Shown in pieces: positions 10,229 to 22,441 of a stretch of DNA of 64,000 bases. Origin of the DNA: Berberis thunbergii. Its lineage: Eukaryota > Streptophyta > Magnoliopsida > Ranunculales > Berberidaceae. Every line of letters starts with the position of its first letter. Position 1 is the first letter of the stretch. Position numbers and translations under genes: made by a program. The notes under the pieces are model-generated. The model was given only the letters and a program-made list of their open reading frames with translations, was not told the origin of the DNA and did not search any database. The stretch covers positions 310,001 to 374,000 of the forward strand of contig QNQO01000512.1 of assembly GCA_003290165.1 (NCBI GenBank), written 5' to 3'.

Positions 10229-12420
10229 ATGGCTCAACAAAACCTTCTTGATGTTTGGGGTCCCTGAGGACCTGCTGTTGTCTATCCTGAAGGGGGACTA
10301 GACGCCAATGTCGCCACAGGCGGGGTTCATCTGCTTGCATCGTGGGATGTTTCAAACTGGATTGCGTATTCCAGTTCTAGACGTGATTTGGAAATTCTTG
10401 GACCTCTTTGGGATTCCTCTGGCCCAATTAGGGCCTAATGGATATAAGATTATCCTTCTCATTCTGATAAGGGTGAAGGAGGCTGGTGTTTGCATGATTC
10501 TGTGAGTAATCTAGTTGCTAACTTCTCCTTGGCTGAAGAGTAACGCCGTCTGCAAGATGATGTTGCCGGCTTGCTTTATGAATCTGCCCGATGACTTCAA
10601 GTTCCTATAGAAGTATTGCTTCTTATCCCCTGCGAATTCAAAGTACTTTCAGTTCAAGGGTCGTTCTCTCGAGTGGGAGTTCGAACCACTTTATAAGTGC
10701 AAAATTTCATTCTAGTTTTGTTGCGCTTGATTGCGTGCTAATCATTGCACGTGTTTTTTTTTATTATAGGAAGGTTTCAAACTACTTCTCTTACCCTAGA
10801 GAAGCAAAACACTATGGAGATGTTCCGCGGCTTGTCAACAAGGAGCGTGGTTGATGTCATATGCATCCCCAACATTATCCCTAGTGATCAGTCTCCGATG
10901 AGAGAAGAACGCGAGTCTGATCAGCCCGTCAGGGCGGAGACTGATGTATCTGGCTGAGAGAAAGACTATCTGTAGTTTATCAGGGCTGAAGACAGGTCGA
11001 ACCCTAGTGATGCACATGCCAAAGCTTTGAGTGAGTGGCTAGTGCTGGTTGCAATGGTGGCTTCTGCCAGTATTGATTCGCGCGGGACTGTTCCATCCGC
11101 CTGAGGTTGTGGAATCTGATCATCCCATTGGTGCGTTGTCTAATAATGGTCGTAGTGGCACATGCCAAGTTTCTTGTAGTTCGCATTGTTCACCATCTCG
11201 TTCAAGGACACTGCTCGAGGTGTTGGGGGGCCTTTGAATAATTCGCTTCCTCCTCTTCTTCCGGATCCTCTTGAGCCGTCACGCAGTAATGGGTCGGCTG
11301 CTAGTAAGAAGGGAAAAGTTGTGAAATAAAGCCTGAGACAATGGTGACTGCGAAGGGTGGTGCCGACGTGATTCCTGACCTTGGAAAGCTTCATCTGAAT
11401 GCGTGGATAAGCTTGTTTTCACGGGGCTTGGTAAGGATGAGCATTCAAGTTTGGCATCAAGAGGTTGACGTAGAGTATGCTTCAAGGAAGCATTTTAGCA
11501 AGCGTCATAGCTGGCTGATGGATTACGTTCAAAAACCCAAGGAAGATACGCTAGAGGGGCGTATGGACAAGGGCTTAAAGTACCTTATGCTAAGTATGTC
11601 TCACTTGAGCGAAGTGGTCGTTGTTGGGATAGAAGTCGAGGCGGCTCGTGAGAGGGTACCATGGAGCGTGTCTTCTCGCATATACATGCACTGTATACTG
11701 ACGCACTTTATGAAATTGAGCAACTTCAGAAGCTAGCTGAGGAGAAAAAGGCTAAAGCAATCAGTCGTGGCTGCTGTGACTCAGAGGGATCGTCTAGAGG
11801 CCCTTGAGTATAATCTGGTGGAGGCGACATCTAAAAGAGACAGACTCAAGCAGAAGTTGGGCAAGACTAGCCAAGATTTGGAGGTCACACAGAAAGTTGC
11901 GGCTAAGGCAAGCATTGCACCGTGGTCTTTTGCTGAAGAGAATGCTTTAAAAGAGGTCGGCTGGATAGCTCAGAAGCAGCAACTAGAGGCCGATGTGGAG
12001 TTCAACGCTCGGGGGCGAGGAAGGCCGATGACCAGCTCGAATTGGAAAAGCATGAGCTCGGTGCTACTCAAATTTGCAGGTTGGAGCTGCTGGAACGTGA
12101 ACTGGCAGACGTGAAGGAGCGGGATAAATAGCTTCTGCAAGAACAAGGAAAGTGCGAGTTCTGCTGGGTCGTACATGGCAGGCTAGAGCTGCTAGTGTTG
12201 TTGAAGGACGAGCATCCAGAATGGGATCTTGGTCGATATAAGAAGATGTCGTAAGTAGACTTGTCCGTTGCTTTTGAGTCCTTGGGCGAGGAGGGCGGTT
12301 AAGACCCTAATGCTTAGGCCGTGGTGTGTGTAAATGTGATCCCCGCTCCTTCCTATGTAAAGCTTAGCTCTTTTGTTTCTGTACCTTCTTTTGATGAGGA
12401 GTAAACTTTGTATACTTGTA
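10229..12420 (+). pseudogene. aORF1 copy II, antisense gene of element C
   Basis: The gene starts at ATG 10229 (MAQQNLLD). A deletion of roughly 80 bp follows at once, then the Transposase_28-like domain (GFICLHRGMFQTGLRIPVLD, FLDLFGIPLAQLGPNGYK; 10319-10490). The intron is about 10693-10769 with a mutated donor (ataagt). Exon 2 contains Ser/Glu-rich linker, then SWLMDYVQKPKEDTLEGRMD and LSEVVVVGIEVEAARERV (11510-11660), and a Lys/Glu coiled coil (11767-12114) with FAEENALKE. Multiple frameshifts and stops. A poly(A)-like taatgaaaac follows at 12440, as in copy III. Antisense to gag; function unknown. Confidence 0.7.
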
Positions 12421-12955
12421 CCCTTTTTGTTCTGACCATTAATGAAAACAGTTTTATCCGTTTTGTACTCGATGCCTCTATTGTATGTTTTTTGTTTGCT
12501 TTGTGCTTTTGTTTTGGCATAGGCTAGTTGTGTCAATATGACGCCGAGTGGTCTGTCTGTAGTAGAGAGTTTCACTGCTTATGTTGCAAATTATTCAGGA
12601 TCATTGTTGTGTAGTCATGTTCGATAGTGGACATGTCGCGGACAGTTTAGCCGAGGGTTGGGTTCCTGAGCTGTGTATCGTCCTCAAGGTTAGCCGCTGG
12701 AGGCTTACCTCGCTTGTCTAATTGGTCGGCTACAGCTACTGCTATGGGCAAGTTGCGGTAGTCGAGCGTACGCGTCAGAGCGTTTACCGAGTTGGGTGTC
12801 GTGAGCTTGGGTTGACACACTATGTACCATTTATCCGGGCACTGGCTGGACGATCTATGTGTCTGCGTAAGTGGCCTTTGCTGATAATAGAATGCCAGTC
12901 CATTTGAGCGTGAAGATACTGACTCAGCTAAGATTCATATTTGTGAAGGATATTT
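12421..12955. other. Spacer after aORF1 in element C
   Basis: It contains the likely poly(A) signal (aatgaaaa, 12441) of aORF1. The rest aligns with 26915-27445 in element E (shared ggcataggctagttg and attattcaggatcattgttg blocks) and has no frame worth calling. Confidence 0.5.
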
Positions 12956-13870
12956 CAAATGAGAGCGATGGTCGTGGGACGAGCTGCTTGGAGCTCCCAC
13001 TTTTCGAACCATCTATGTCTGAACAATGTGAACTACTGGTTCGGGGAGTAAGGATTTGTCGACTACACTGAAGAGCAGTAGTCTTGTGGCGAGCCGTCGA
13101 CACCAGTCATGAACTTACTAGTCTCCCACTTTTCGAACCATCTATATCTGCATAGTGAGAGCTACAAGTTCAAGACAAAGGGGTTTGGCTACCAGGCTGA
13201 AAAGCAGTGGATTTTTGGCAAGCCGTTCGAATCAGTTCGGGATTGACTTGGCTCCCACCTTCCAAATCATCTACACTTGTGTGCATCAAGCAAAAATTTG
13301 GGAGTTTTTGGTAGCCACACTGAAGAGCGGTGGTCTCGTAGAAAGCTGTCGAAATTGGTTCATGACTGACTAGACTCCCACCTTCTAAACTATCTACACC
13401 TGTGTAGTGGAGGCTACAATTCCAGAGTTGTTAATTCGACGGCCATGGTGAAAAGTAGCGGTCATGTGGCGAGCCGTCGGAATCTGTTGGGACTGACTAG
13501 GCTCCCACCTTCTAAACTATCTACACCCGCATAGTGTGGGTTACAAGTCCAAGGTTGGCAATTTGGCGGCCATGCTAAAAAACAATGGTCCCGTGATGAG
13601 CCGTCGAAATCAACTCGGGACTGACTAGGCCCCCACCTTCAATACCATATGCACTTGCGCAGTATTGGCTACATATCTTGGCTTGAATAAGAAGCTTTCG
13701 TTGTCAGTCGTTACCACCAAGGCTTACCTGATCAGGTTCGACGATCATTGACCACATAAGGGGCAACGATCCCTGGCGAGTCGTCATCACCAGGCGTGCT
13801 AGTGCTGATTAGACTCCCATGTCCTAAACCATCAAGATCTATGCTGGGGTGACTAGGTGTCGGGACGTAC
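12956..13870 (-). repeat. T2-type tandem repeat in element C (about 125 bp x 7)
   Basis: Units recur near 12960, 13087, 13217, 13337, 13457, 13590 and 13775. Each has gtggcgagccgtcg, gactgactaggctcccacctt and aaaccatctacacc. Reverse-complemented, the ggtgggagcctagtcagtc core matches the T2 repeats of the plus-oriented elements A and B2. Several units contain gcggccatg followed by a gcagtggt block. Confidence 0.85.
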
Positions 13871-14367
13871 CAGAAGTCGTCGTCAACAGCCTTGGCTAAC
13901 TAAGCTTGCCCGGTTGGAGAGAGGTTATGCTTGTTTGAGGGCGTGCGAACCCATGTCCACTAGCGTTGTGCACCGTGTGGACAAAATTACCATAAATTAG
14001 ATTGTGATCCGTAAGTACAATCCGTGCGTCAGAGCTGACTTGGATATCTAGTGCTCGTGCCAACCATGTAGCAAAATATTTTATGAATAGTGGCCCGAGC
14101 CTATAAGCCCGCAGAGGAAGAGCTAGGATTTCCTACATGTTTGTGCTGCGTGTATGGTGTAGATCGCGTGGTAACACGTGTAGGCATAGGATGCGAGATA
14201 GTTTAGTATCGGTTACTCCCCTCAATTGATGGGGTTGCATGCAACGTCATTAATTGGACGAATATGGTCTGTTCAGTTTCCTCAGGGACTGTCATCTCCT
14301 CATTTCCCATACGATATCCAAAGCTTGATAGTTAATGTTGGGGTGCTCATTTGGTGAACCATCATGT
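13871..14367. other. Spacer before aORF2 in element C
   Basis: No frame of interest. It aligns in patches with 28351-28880 of element E, including cccgagcctataagcccgcagagg and the run leading to the TATA box. Confidence 0.4.
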
Positions 14368-14377
14368 CTATATAATG
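14368..14377 (+). promoter_or_regulatory. TATA box for aORF2 (C)
   Basis: The sequence ctatataatg stands about 60 bp before the aORF2 start codon. It is identical, with flanks (tgtctatataatggtg), to the box at 28881 in element E, whereas the surrounding spacer has diverged more. Confidence 0.6.
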
Positions 14378-14428
14378 GTGTTCTTCAATTATTGTAGGCT
14401 CTATTTTTCGCAGAGCGTATCTACTATA

Positions 14429-14700
14429 ATGTTCTTGCTTGAAGAAAATGCTTTGGGTTTTCCAAAGGCTGAAAGGGGATCTTTCTCTTTGAAGCCTTCG
14501 AATGTTCTGACATTTACACCGATCAAGCATGATCATAATCCCTGTTATGTGTTGTAACCTATTCTAGGTGGGCATGTAGTTGATTTGTTGAGATCTCACA
14601 ATTTCTTCTCATATTGCGGAAAAGTAGTACATGTTTTCTACCAAGGGAGATGCCTTTGTGTTACTTCATGCCACTTGTGTCCGCGTGTATATGATTCCCT
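14429..14700 (+). pseudogene. aORF2 copy in element C
   Basis: It starts with MFLLEENALGFPKAERGSFS and continues through SNVLTFTP to a stop after CYVL. Beyond the stop the frame goes on with a PILGGH segment and NFFSYCGK, which match copy E (PVLGEH, DFFSYCRE). It is antisense to the gag of its element. A possible intron upstream would end at ttttcgcag (14413). Unknown function; same family as the copies at 3124-3530, 28942-29268 and 63636-64000. Confidence 0.6.
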
Positions 14701-15170
14701 CTACAAACTTATGCTTGATCAAAGTGTAGTAGATGCGCGATTCTTCCGGGGGTGGTAGCTCTCAGTCACCCCGGGTATCGGGCCTTGGAAAACTATCCTC
14801 GCTTGGTAGCACTGTGAAACCTTGACTGCTTCGTCGCTTGTAGCCATCCTCATTTGCCCTTTTCTATCCTCTTCAGGAGGTCAAAAACCGTTTGAGGAAG
14901 TCTGCAAGGGGGTAGGATGCCTTTCGAGAATGTCAATCGTCCATTTTAGGGTCCGCATCGCAGTTGGCGGGTCATTTTCCTGGGGTGATTCAACAGAGCA
15001 ATTGGACGCTCTATCCTTTCAATTCCCTTGACACCTTGGGAAGGGGTCGAGCGAAGTACATTTGAATATCTTTGCTATCACTCGCGGATAGCTTGCATGG
15101 CCTTCTTCGGATACCTTATGTAGTTGGATCGTCTAAGCGAGTCTTCACTTCAAGTCGCACTAGATTCAGA
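14701..15170. other. Spacer downstream of aORF2 (C)
   Basis: No domain recognised. The last 120 bp (ggatcgtctaagcgagtcttc and on) align with 29600-29700 in element E. It could be the 3' part of the aORF2 transcript; poly(A)-like signals follow within the next block. Confidence 0.4.
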
Positions 15171-16209
15171 TGCTTGCAGTATGTAGTCTTTTGTATCCGC
15201 CTCAAGGCGCTTGTTGTTACATTTTTCCAGTAATGAATACAGTTTGTTTTCGTATTTATTCATTTATTTCTTCATTGATTGCAAATCACATAAGTCTATA
15301 AGAACAAAAACTCTACTTTGACAATTAAAAGGGAAATATACATTTGAAAACGACTAACTGTTGACGAAAAGATATTGATTCTAGTCCTGATGTGAATTCG
15401 GATGGCCCTTGTGGATCGTTAGTGTTCTCAGCGGCCTGTTGGGCTTTGCTGGCATTAATGAGGTTACTGAAGAATAAACCTTGTATGGGGTTAATCTCTG
15501 CACCGACAAAAGGTCGGGGTTGTGTTCCGGTTTGGCTCGGCCTCTCCGGTTAACTTGGCTAAAGAGCAGATTGCTCCTGAACTGCTTGACTGTGATACTT
15601 TTGGTGTCATTTGATCTGGCACTGGTTCTGGCTGTTCCATAGACTCAGTGCGGTGTAATGGCAGCCTCGTGCCATAGGTTGGTTTCCACGTATTGTTCAT
15701 TCAGAGTGGTTAGTGGTGTACTTAATGCACTGGTGGTGTACTTAAGATGCTCGTAATATGTAGTCTTTTTTATCCGACTCACGACGCACGTTGTTATATC
15801 TTTCCAATAATCAATAGAATGTGCTTGCGTAATTATTTTTTATTTCTTAAATGATTACAAATCAGATAAACTTCTAAGAATTAAAACTCTACATTGACTA
15901 TGGAAAGGAAAATAAACAACTGAAATAGACTAGCTGTTGGTGGAGAGAAATCGATCTGGATCTGAATTGAATTCGCATGGCCCTTGCTGGATCGTTGATA
16001 CTTTCAGCGAACTGCCAAGCTTCACTGATGTCTTTGAAGTTACTGAAGAGTAAACCTAGCGTGGGAGTTAATTTATGCGCCGATGGAATGTCGGGGGGTT
16101 ATACTCCCGTTTGTATTGACCTCTCCGGCCTACTGTGTTGAAGAACGAACTACTCCTGTACTGCTTGATTGTCACCTTTTTTTTTCATGAAATGAGCCAC
16201 CGTTGTTGG
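15171..16209 (-). repeat. Direct duplication in element C
   Basis: The block 15171-15745 recurs as 15746-16209 plus 20341-20540 (the unit is split by the solo LTR insertion). Shared landmarks are gtagtctttt.tatccg, gaattcgcatggcccttg-like text and the protease-end text gtgtacttaa...cactagtg. Element E has this block only once (29690-30330). The copies differ at many sites, so the duplication is old. Confidence 0.75.
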
Positions 16210-16214
16210 GATCT

Positions 16215-19200
16215 TGTAATACCCGCCTAATTAAATAAATATAAAAATTTCTTATTTATTAATTATGGCATATATTGTAATATCAATTACTTGGAAAAAG
16301 ATTTTTGTTTGCCATGGCTAAATAGTATAAAGTGTGTGTGTATTTAGCAAAAAATTTGTAAACCCTAATGTTGATGGATTGTTACTCAATTGTATTTGGG
16401 CTTGGTTTTGGGCTTTTATTTAACTAATGATTAGGTTTTTATTTTGTGAAAGAGGGTGGGTGCATTCAAAAATTCGGTGGGGGCGAATAGCCACCCACCT
16501 TATAAAGAGAATAACCCTATTCCTTTTTTTTTTCTTTTCTCCATCCTTCTCCTTTTTTCCCCTTCTTTACGAATTCTTCTCCTTGGCGGCGAGCACGGTC
16601 TGTGATCGCACGTTGTAGCCGATCCCACCGTCCCAGACTGGCTCATTTTCCTTCCTCTCTCGTCCCTCTATTTGCTGTATGTTGGTAAGGGTTGGTTGGA
16701 GATCGAGATGGGAGTAAGATAGGAGGCGAAGCAAGCGAGAGCTGCGGCGGATTCGAACCCTTGCCACTAAGAGTTTTGTCAGATTTCATTCAATTTGAGG
16801 GTGGTGTTGCAGCAGAGAACAATCGATGTGGCGATTAGAGATGTGAGTTCATTCTCATCTCATTGGTCTATGATGTTTTATTTGATTTGGGTTATGCATT
16901 GGTTTGTGGTGTGCATTCTTAGGTTTATCTTTATTTTTCGTGATCTTTACACATTGGGATTTCATAGAAAATGAAGTTGAATGGGTCGTCGTGTTCAATT
17001 CAATCTTTTGTCTATGTTGTTTTTAAGCATTTTTAGAGTATGGGTTTTCTGTGGAATTCCAAGTTCAGTGGGTTATGTGCTCAATTCAAGGTTTTTTGTT
17101 TTGTTTTTTTGGTTGTTGGAGAATGGTTTTTTTTTTTTTTAATATAATTCCAAGCTCATTAAGTCTGCATTGTTCATTGAATACAACAAATCAATCCAAT
17201 TCTTGATTTTCATCCCTACTTGTTATTTATTTTGTTTAATGAGTTCCATTTATCAAGTGTGTGTATTTAGGTTGAGACTGCAAACTCTGAAGAATTTATC
17301 ATATGCTGAAAATATTTTCTTTTGGCTAATATCGTACTCAAAATCAATTTAGTTTGATTTCTTGCCTAAACTATTGTGTTCTTCTATATGTGTTTCTATT
17401 CGGAAAAAAAAAATTGTGATTCCTTGGTTTGATTAGTTCTTAAATACATTTTAATAGTCTGTATTTGGGGTTTCTTAGGGAGTATAATTAGATGATATAG
17501 TTCAAGTTTGGGGTTCTCAACAGTAACCTTTCATGAAGTTTATCAGAAATTTCAACTTAATTGTATTGTGTTTTTGGTTAATTGAATTTCATCTTTCTTA
17601 TTAATGGCATGGTAAGCTAAGTAGGCACACACACAGAAATCAGTGTTTAAGAAAGGTTACTAGATATGGGATGTGTTTGGCTTGTTTAAACTTGAGTTAA
17701 CTTTTTCATTAGCTCATTACTATGTTTGCATACCTTAAATTATTAGTGATTCTTGAGATGTGAATGGTTGAGGAATTTATGTTAATGCATTATAATGGGA
17801 TTCATTTTAGGTAATCTATTATGTGATTGTAAGAAAGTTTGAGAAAGTGTTGGTGTTATTTGTGGTGTTTTTGTCACAAATGTGTGAACTTTACTATTTT
17901 GATTTGTTTGATGGGTAGGTTTTTCCTAGCTTGACTTTTCTCTGAGTAAACTATCATTTTCAGCTAATGTTCAGAGAATTTGTTTAGGAAAATGCTTGGT
18001 GTTTCCCCCAAAATAATTCGAAGACATTGTGGTTAAATTGTTTATAATGTAACAATGTATTAATTGTTATGTTTCCCCAAAAGAATGGGTTGATTTACTT
18101 ATGGTTGACAAAGTGTCACCATAAAAGAGTTTTGAGTTTTAGTTGATATTTTTTTATGCTCTTTTCCACAACTCCGAAGAAAAAATAAATGTGAAAAGAA
18201 AAGAAATTTTTGTATACAGACTTGCTTGTGTACGTGTGATATTATTATGGGTATGCAGACTTGCTTGCATATCGGTGCACCGTTCCATGTTGGTTCGGTT
18301 GTACGTGTAGATTTAGGAATAATACTTGCCAGTTATCGAACTTCGGGTGAGATGACATGTTCCTCGGGGTGGCACCCACTTGGAACATGTACGCTCCGAG
18401 TCGTTTCGAAGGCAAGGGAGGCACACTTGGGTGAGGTGTGTTCGGCACAAGGAGGATAGTGCGATTGTGGAAAAGAAGCGAGATTTCTTTTTTGTGTATG
18501 TGCATGATTACCTTAAAGGAAAAAATTAAATGCTCATTCAACCATTGAATGAGAACTACATGTCTTCCTAAAGGTAGAAAATGTGTTTTGTTGATATATC
18601 AACAATAGTCTAATATGACTATGAATTGTATCATTGTTTGAAAATAAATCACATTTGTGAGGACTGATAAATTAGAAATATTATCCGGTTGCTTCTAACA
18701 TTTTAATGCAGGATGGAAAGTCTACTCATATTTCTGCAGGTCAGACTTGCCATAGTCAATTTCTATAGTTAGGATGATAACACCCAGTGTTCTAAAAATT
18801 GCTAGGCGGTGGGCGGGTTGCCAGCATGTGCCTAGCGCCTAGGGGCCTAGGCGGGCGCCTAGGTGGTGACTAGGCGGGCGCCTAGGCGGTTTTAGATTTT
18901 GTATTATAATTTTCATAATTTACAAAAATTTAGCATAATACATTAATATTTTATCAATTACTTCCAATTTAATGCCAGAATACATATGAAAAATTTATAA
19001 ACATGAAAAATTAAGCTTACATTAAAATTTATAATAGCATAAATTACATAACACAGAGTTTCATGTATTTTGGTCTTGCTAAAATATGACCAAGGCTGAC
19101 TAACACTGCTCTAACAGTGTATTCACAATCACAGATATACACATTAATAACTTAAGAACAATTTGAATAAAGAGAATCAAACATACCCATTACAAAGTTC

Positions 19201-20340
19201 CAGCTATAAATCACACAAAATTGACTTTTTTAAACTTCAAGTAAGCAAAACTGAGTGATGAAGACTCTATCAAGAAAATCCCCAATAACAAAAATTCAAA
19301 CAGACCCATTTGAAGTATCATCTAAAATAAAAAAATAAAAAAACCACTTTGGGTTTCTTGAATCTCTACTAACAATCAAGGAAAAAAAAGACGAAAAAAC
19401 AAAGGAGTAATGAAGAAATCTCTGACCTGAACAAGAGAACCGAATAGTTGTATTAGAACAAAAAGGTTCACTGCAATGAATCAGATTCTCCTCAAAAGCA
19501 TCTACTTTTAATCTTCAAACAGAAGAAGGGAAAGAGAACAGAAAAGAGCTTAAGAGAAAGTGGTAATGGCGTAAAGAGAGAGTCGCAAGCCACGTTCAAA
19601 AATGGAGGGGCCACAACAACACCACCATGGGGGTAATGTAGATTCTGTGTTCATTAATGGAGATACCCATCTTCTTCGTCTTCCCCTTCTTCTTCTTCTT
19701 CTTTCCCTTTTCTTTTCTCTCTGTTTTGCAAACAAAACCTAAAAATTTCGATGGGTAGGTCGATTAGTTTTGGTAATTTGCAATCAGAAAAAAAACGCCC
19801 AGACCCGCCCAGAACCCGCCTAGGCGCCCTGACCGATTTTTCCCTCTGCCCAACAACTAGTCTAGGCGTCTCTCTACCTACTAGCGCCTAGGCGGCCGCC
19901 CAGGCCGCTTTTTAGAACACTGATAACACCTTTGCCTCATTGAGGAACTACCTGATGGTGTGGTTGTTTATTGTTTTGTTTATTTTGATGTTGTCATGTG
20001 TGAATTTATTGATTTTGGGATGAAGATTTCTCACACCAGCTTTATTGCTGACCCAAGTGAACTTTTGCTTCTTGGGTACATTCCTTTGGAAATGTAACCG
20101 ATTAGCCTTTAAGGTTTAGAAATTTTTGGAAAGTGTTACTGGAGTTTCATTAGTGGGGCTAGCAACGTCAGAGTCTCTTCGGGTTAGAGTTTTATTTGTT
20201 TCAATAATTTAATTATGTTTTAGTTGTTGCTGCTATTTGTTTATGTTGTTATTGAATTTTCACGTCTCGAGTTTTGGGGAAACGGATAATCCTACGTGGA
20301 TTTTGGGATTTTCGTTTTTTTCGAAAATCGGGGCGTGACA
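16215..20340 (+). mobile_element. Solo LTR, probably Tekay/Del-type chromovirus
   Basis: The insert begins TGTAATACCC, ends GGGCGTGACA, and is flanked by a perfect 5-bp duplication GATCT (16210-16214 and 20341-20345). It interrupts sequence that is continuous in element E (agccactgct...ggttctcgtg). There is no internal gag or pol. It contains a TATA-like tataaaga at about 16502 followed by a pyrimidine-rich leader. Without the nested hAT (1138 bp plus its 8-bp duplication) it is about 2980 bp, long but within the range of Tekay LTRs. Solo LTRs arise by recombination between the two LTRs of one element. The class is inferred from the end sequences only. Confidence 0.75.
18785..19922. mobile_element. 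Non-autonomous hAT transposon
   Basis: A 1138-bp element bounded by perfect 14-bp terminal inverted repeats CAGTGTTCTAAAAA / TTTTTAGAACACTG. It is flanked by an identical 8-bp duplication ATAACACC (18777-18784 and 19923-19930), diagnostic of hAT. Subterminal regions are packed with CTAGGCG/CGCCTAG motifs on both sides. The centre is AT-rich with no transposase frame; an Arg-rich frame near 19550-19735 is only a (CTT)n tract. It would need a transposase supplied elsewhere. Confidence 0.92.
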
Positions 20341-20345
20341 GATCT

Positions 20346-22367
20346 CGTGTGGGTAGTTGGCTCTAGTTCATATTGTGTTTTAGTTCGTATTGTGCTCTAC
20401 TGGATTTGGATCTAGTTCATATTGTGCTTTGCGATCCAGTTGGATTTGGGAACATTCTATTTCCTTCAGTGCAGCATAATGGCAGCCTCATGCCATAAGT
20501 TGGTCCCCACGTACCGTTCCTTCAGAGTGGTTAGCAGTGTACTTAACACACTAGTGAAGAGTGGAGACTACTGCTTCCATCTGATGGAGCCATGGTCTTC
20601 TCAAGATAAGGTTGTAAGTTGACGGCACGTCTACTACCATGAAGTCCAGGAACATGACTTTTCTCAGTTGTAGCTCTCCTACCACCACTGCTAACCTTAT
20701 CTTCCCGATCGAAAAACATTTCTCTCTACTGAATCCAATCAGCGAGTAGTCAGAGGACATCAAGTTTTCCTTTTTGTGGTCCATACTGCGGAACGAGTTG
20801 TAGAACATGACATTGAGTGAGCTTCATCTGCCAGGGCTCTCTTCACCTCCCACCTTGCAATGGAGATCGATATGACGAGAGCATCATTGTGCGGTGCTCG
20901 GACTCCTTCAAGAGGTGGGAATGGGGTTTTGTACCCTCTAGTAGTAAATGTGTTTGTCCTCATATGCGAGTTGTGTTCGTATCTCCATTAGAGTCCACTT
21001 GCGAGACTTGTTTGACTGGTCTTCATTCAGTTCGACAGTGTGAATGACATAGATTATGCTCTGAGTTTCGTTCTCGATTTCCTTGACTTACTCCCCCCAG
21101 TCCCTTGGTCATTTTGGTGGCTTCTGAGAGCCCAGGAATTCCTTTAACTTGCCCATGCGGATCCAGTACTCGATCTCGTACCTTAAACTCTTGCAGTCGT
21201 TGGTATCATGGCTACCCACCTTGTGGTACGAACAGTACTTGCTATTGTCACATTTGGAGGGGTCTCCGTGCTGATTTGGGGGCCACTTCAGATCTTCCAA
21301 AATTTTCATGGTATTCAGGACATCCGATAGGCTAGAATTGAGAGGGGTCACAGATCTGGATCCAACATAGTTAAAAGATTTTTCATGCCTAGCCCGGCCA
21401 TAGTCTGATGTGTTGTCATTGCGCTTTCACTTGTTCCTTTCTTCATCCACTCACCTCCTTCCCTCATTCCTGTCCTTAGGAGCGGAGGGCTTCTTTTAAG
21501 CTATTGCTTTCTTCTTCACAGTCTCCACGACATTGTCGTCGCTGCAGCCGTCAATGAGTATCAGCTCATCGTTGAAGCGCATGAAATACTTTTTGAGTGT
21601 CTCGTTGGATCTCTGTTTAAGAGAAAGTATGTAGTGTGAGCCTTTTCGGAGACCCTAACTTCTGAAAAAATGCATCAGTAACTCCTTCGTCAGCGTTTTG
21701 AATGAGTTTATCGACTTTGGCAAGAGGGTTGTGGAACCATGTTAGTGCTGACTTTTTCAGGCTGGTAGTGAAAGTTCTGCACATCACCTACTCGGATCCT
21801 TCTTTGAGTGTCATTAGATGCTGGTAATAGCGTATGTGGTCGAATGGGTTAGTGGCCCCATCGTAGAAGTCGATCTTTAGAGGCATGAACTTCATTGGAA
21901 ATACCTTGTTCATGATACAGTTCACGAAATGTGGAACAAAGAGATGGTACAACACGTCTGGGTCGTGTTCCCCTCTGTGGAGGGGATTCTGAGGGTCAAG
22001 CCTCTCTACCCTCAGAGTCAATTTTGTGTTAGCTACACCGCCTCCTCTAGTCCAATGAGAACTAGCATGGGCTTGACTATCATGTGTTTGCTCTCTGTTG
22101 TCTATCGGAAATGGATGCATGTGCTGTTCCTGATCTCCATTGGAAAGTGAAGGGTTTTGTTGTAAGAGCCTTCATTACTTTGGTGATTTGTTGTATTTGA
22201 GACGACAACAAATCTATCTTGGGGTTCGTTGTTGTTGTGGCAGGCGTGGGGGTATCAGTCTGTTGCCCATGTACCACCGGCACCGCTAAAAGCGGTGGTA
22301 TAGCGCTAGTTTGAGCATTTGACGTGTCCCCTTGTTTTCCATTGTTATGTGATCTGGTGGTTGCCAT
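20346..22367 (-). pseudogene. gag-protease remnant of element C
   Basis: Gag starts at 22367 (MATTRSHNNGKQGDTSNAQT) with the Pro/Thr-rich N-terminus seen in all copies. The gag domain runs from about 21900 (KIDFYDGATNPFDHIRYYQH) to about 21550. The zinc-binding segment YCSYHKVGSHDTNDC is at about 21230-21180. The protease is at about 20990-20540: its active site has changed from DTG to DEA and it ends HQMEAVVSTLH. The frame continues as VKYTANHSEGTVRGDQ and stops without entering RT. Frameshifts are present throughout. Same gene order as A and E. Confidence 0.85.
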
Positions 22368-22421
22368 CTCTTTGTATCTCGAAGAGAGATGAAGCCAGTA
22401 AAAGGTTAGGAACTTTGTCGT

Positions 22422-22441
22422 CCCCACAGACGGCGCCAAAC
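22422..22441 (-). other. Primer-binding site of element C
   Basis: On the minus strand it reads gtttggcgccgtctgtgggg immediately inside LTR-c. It is the best-preserved primer site of the family in this window. Confidence 0.75.

Noticed and set aside
18226..18541. Overlapping frames on both strands in a GC-richer patch
   Set aside because: They lie within the solo LTR, match no domain, and have no splice or promoter context of their own.
19550..19735. Arg-rich minus-strand frame
   Set aside because: Produced by a CTT/CTTCTT tract inside the hAT element; not a protein.
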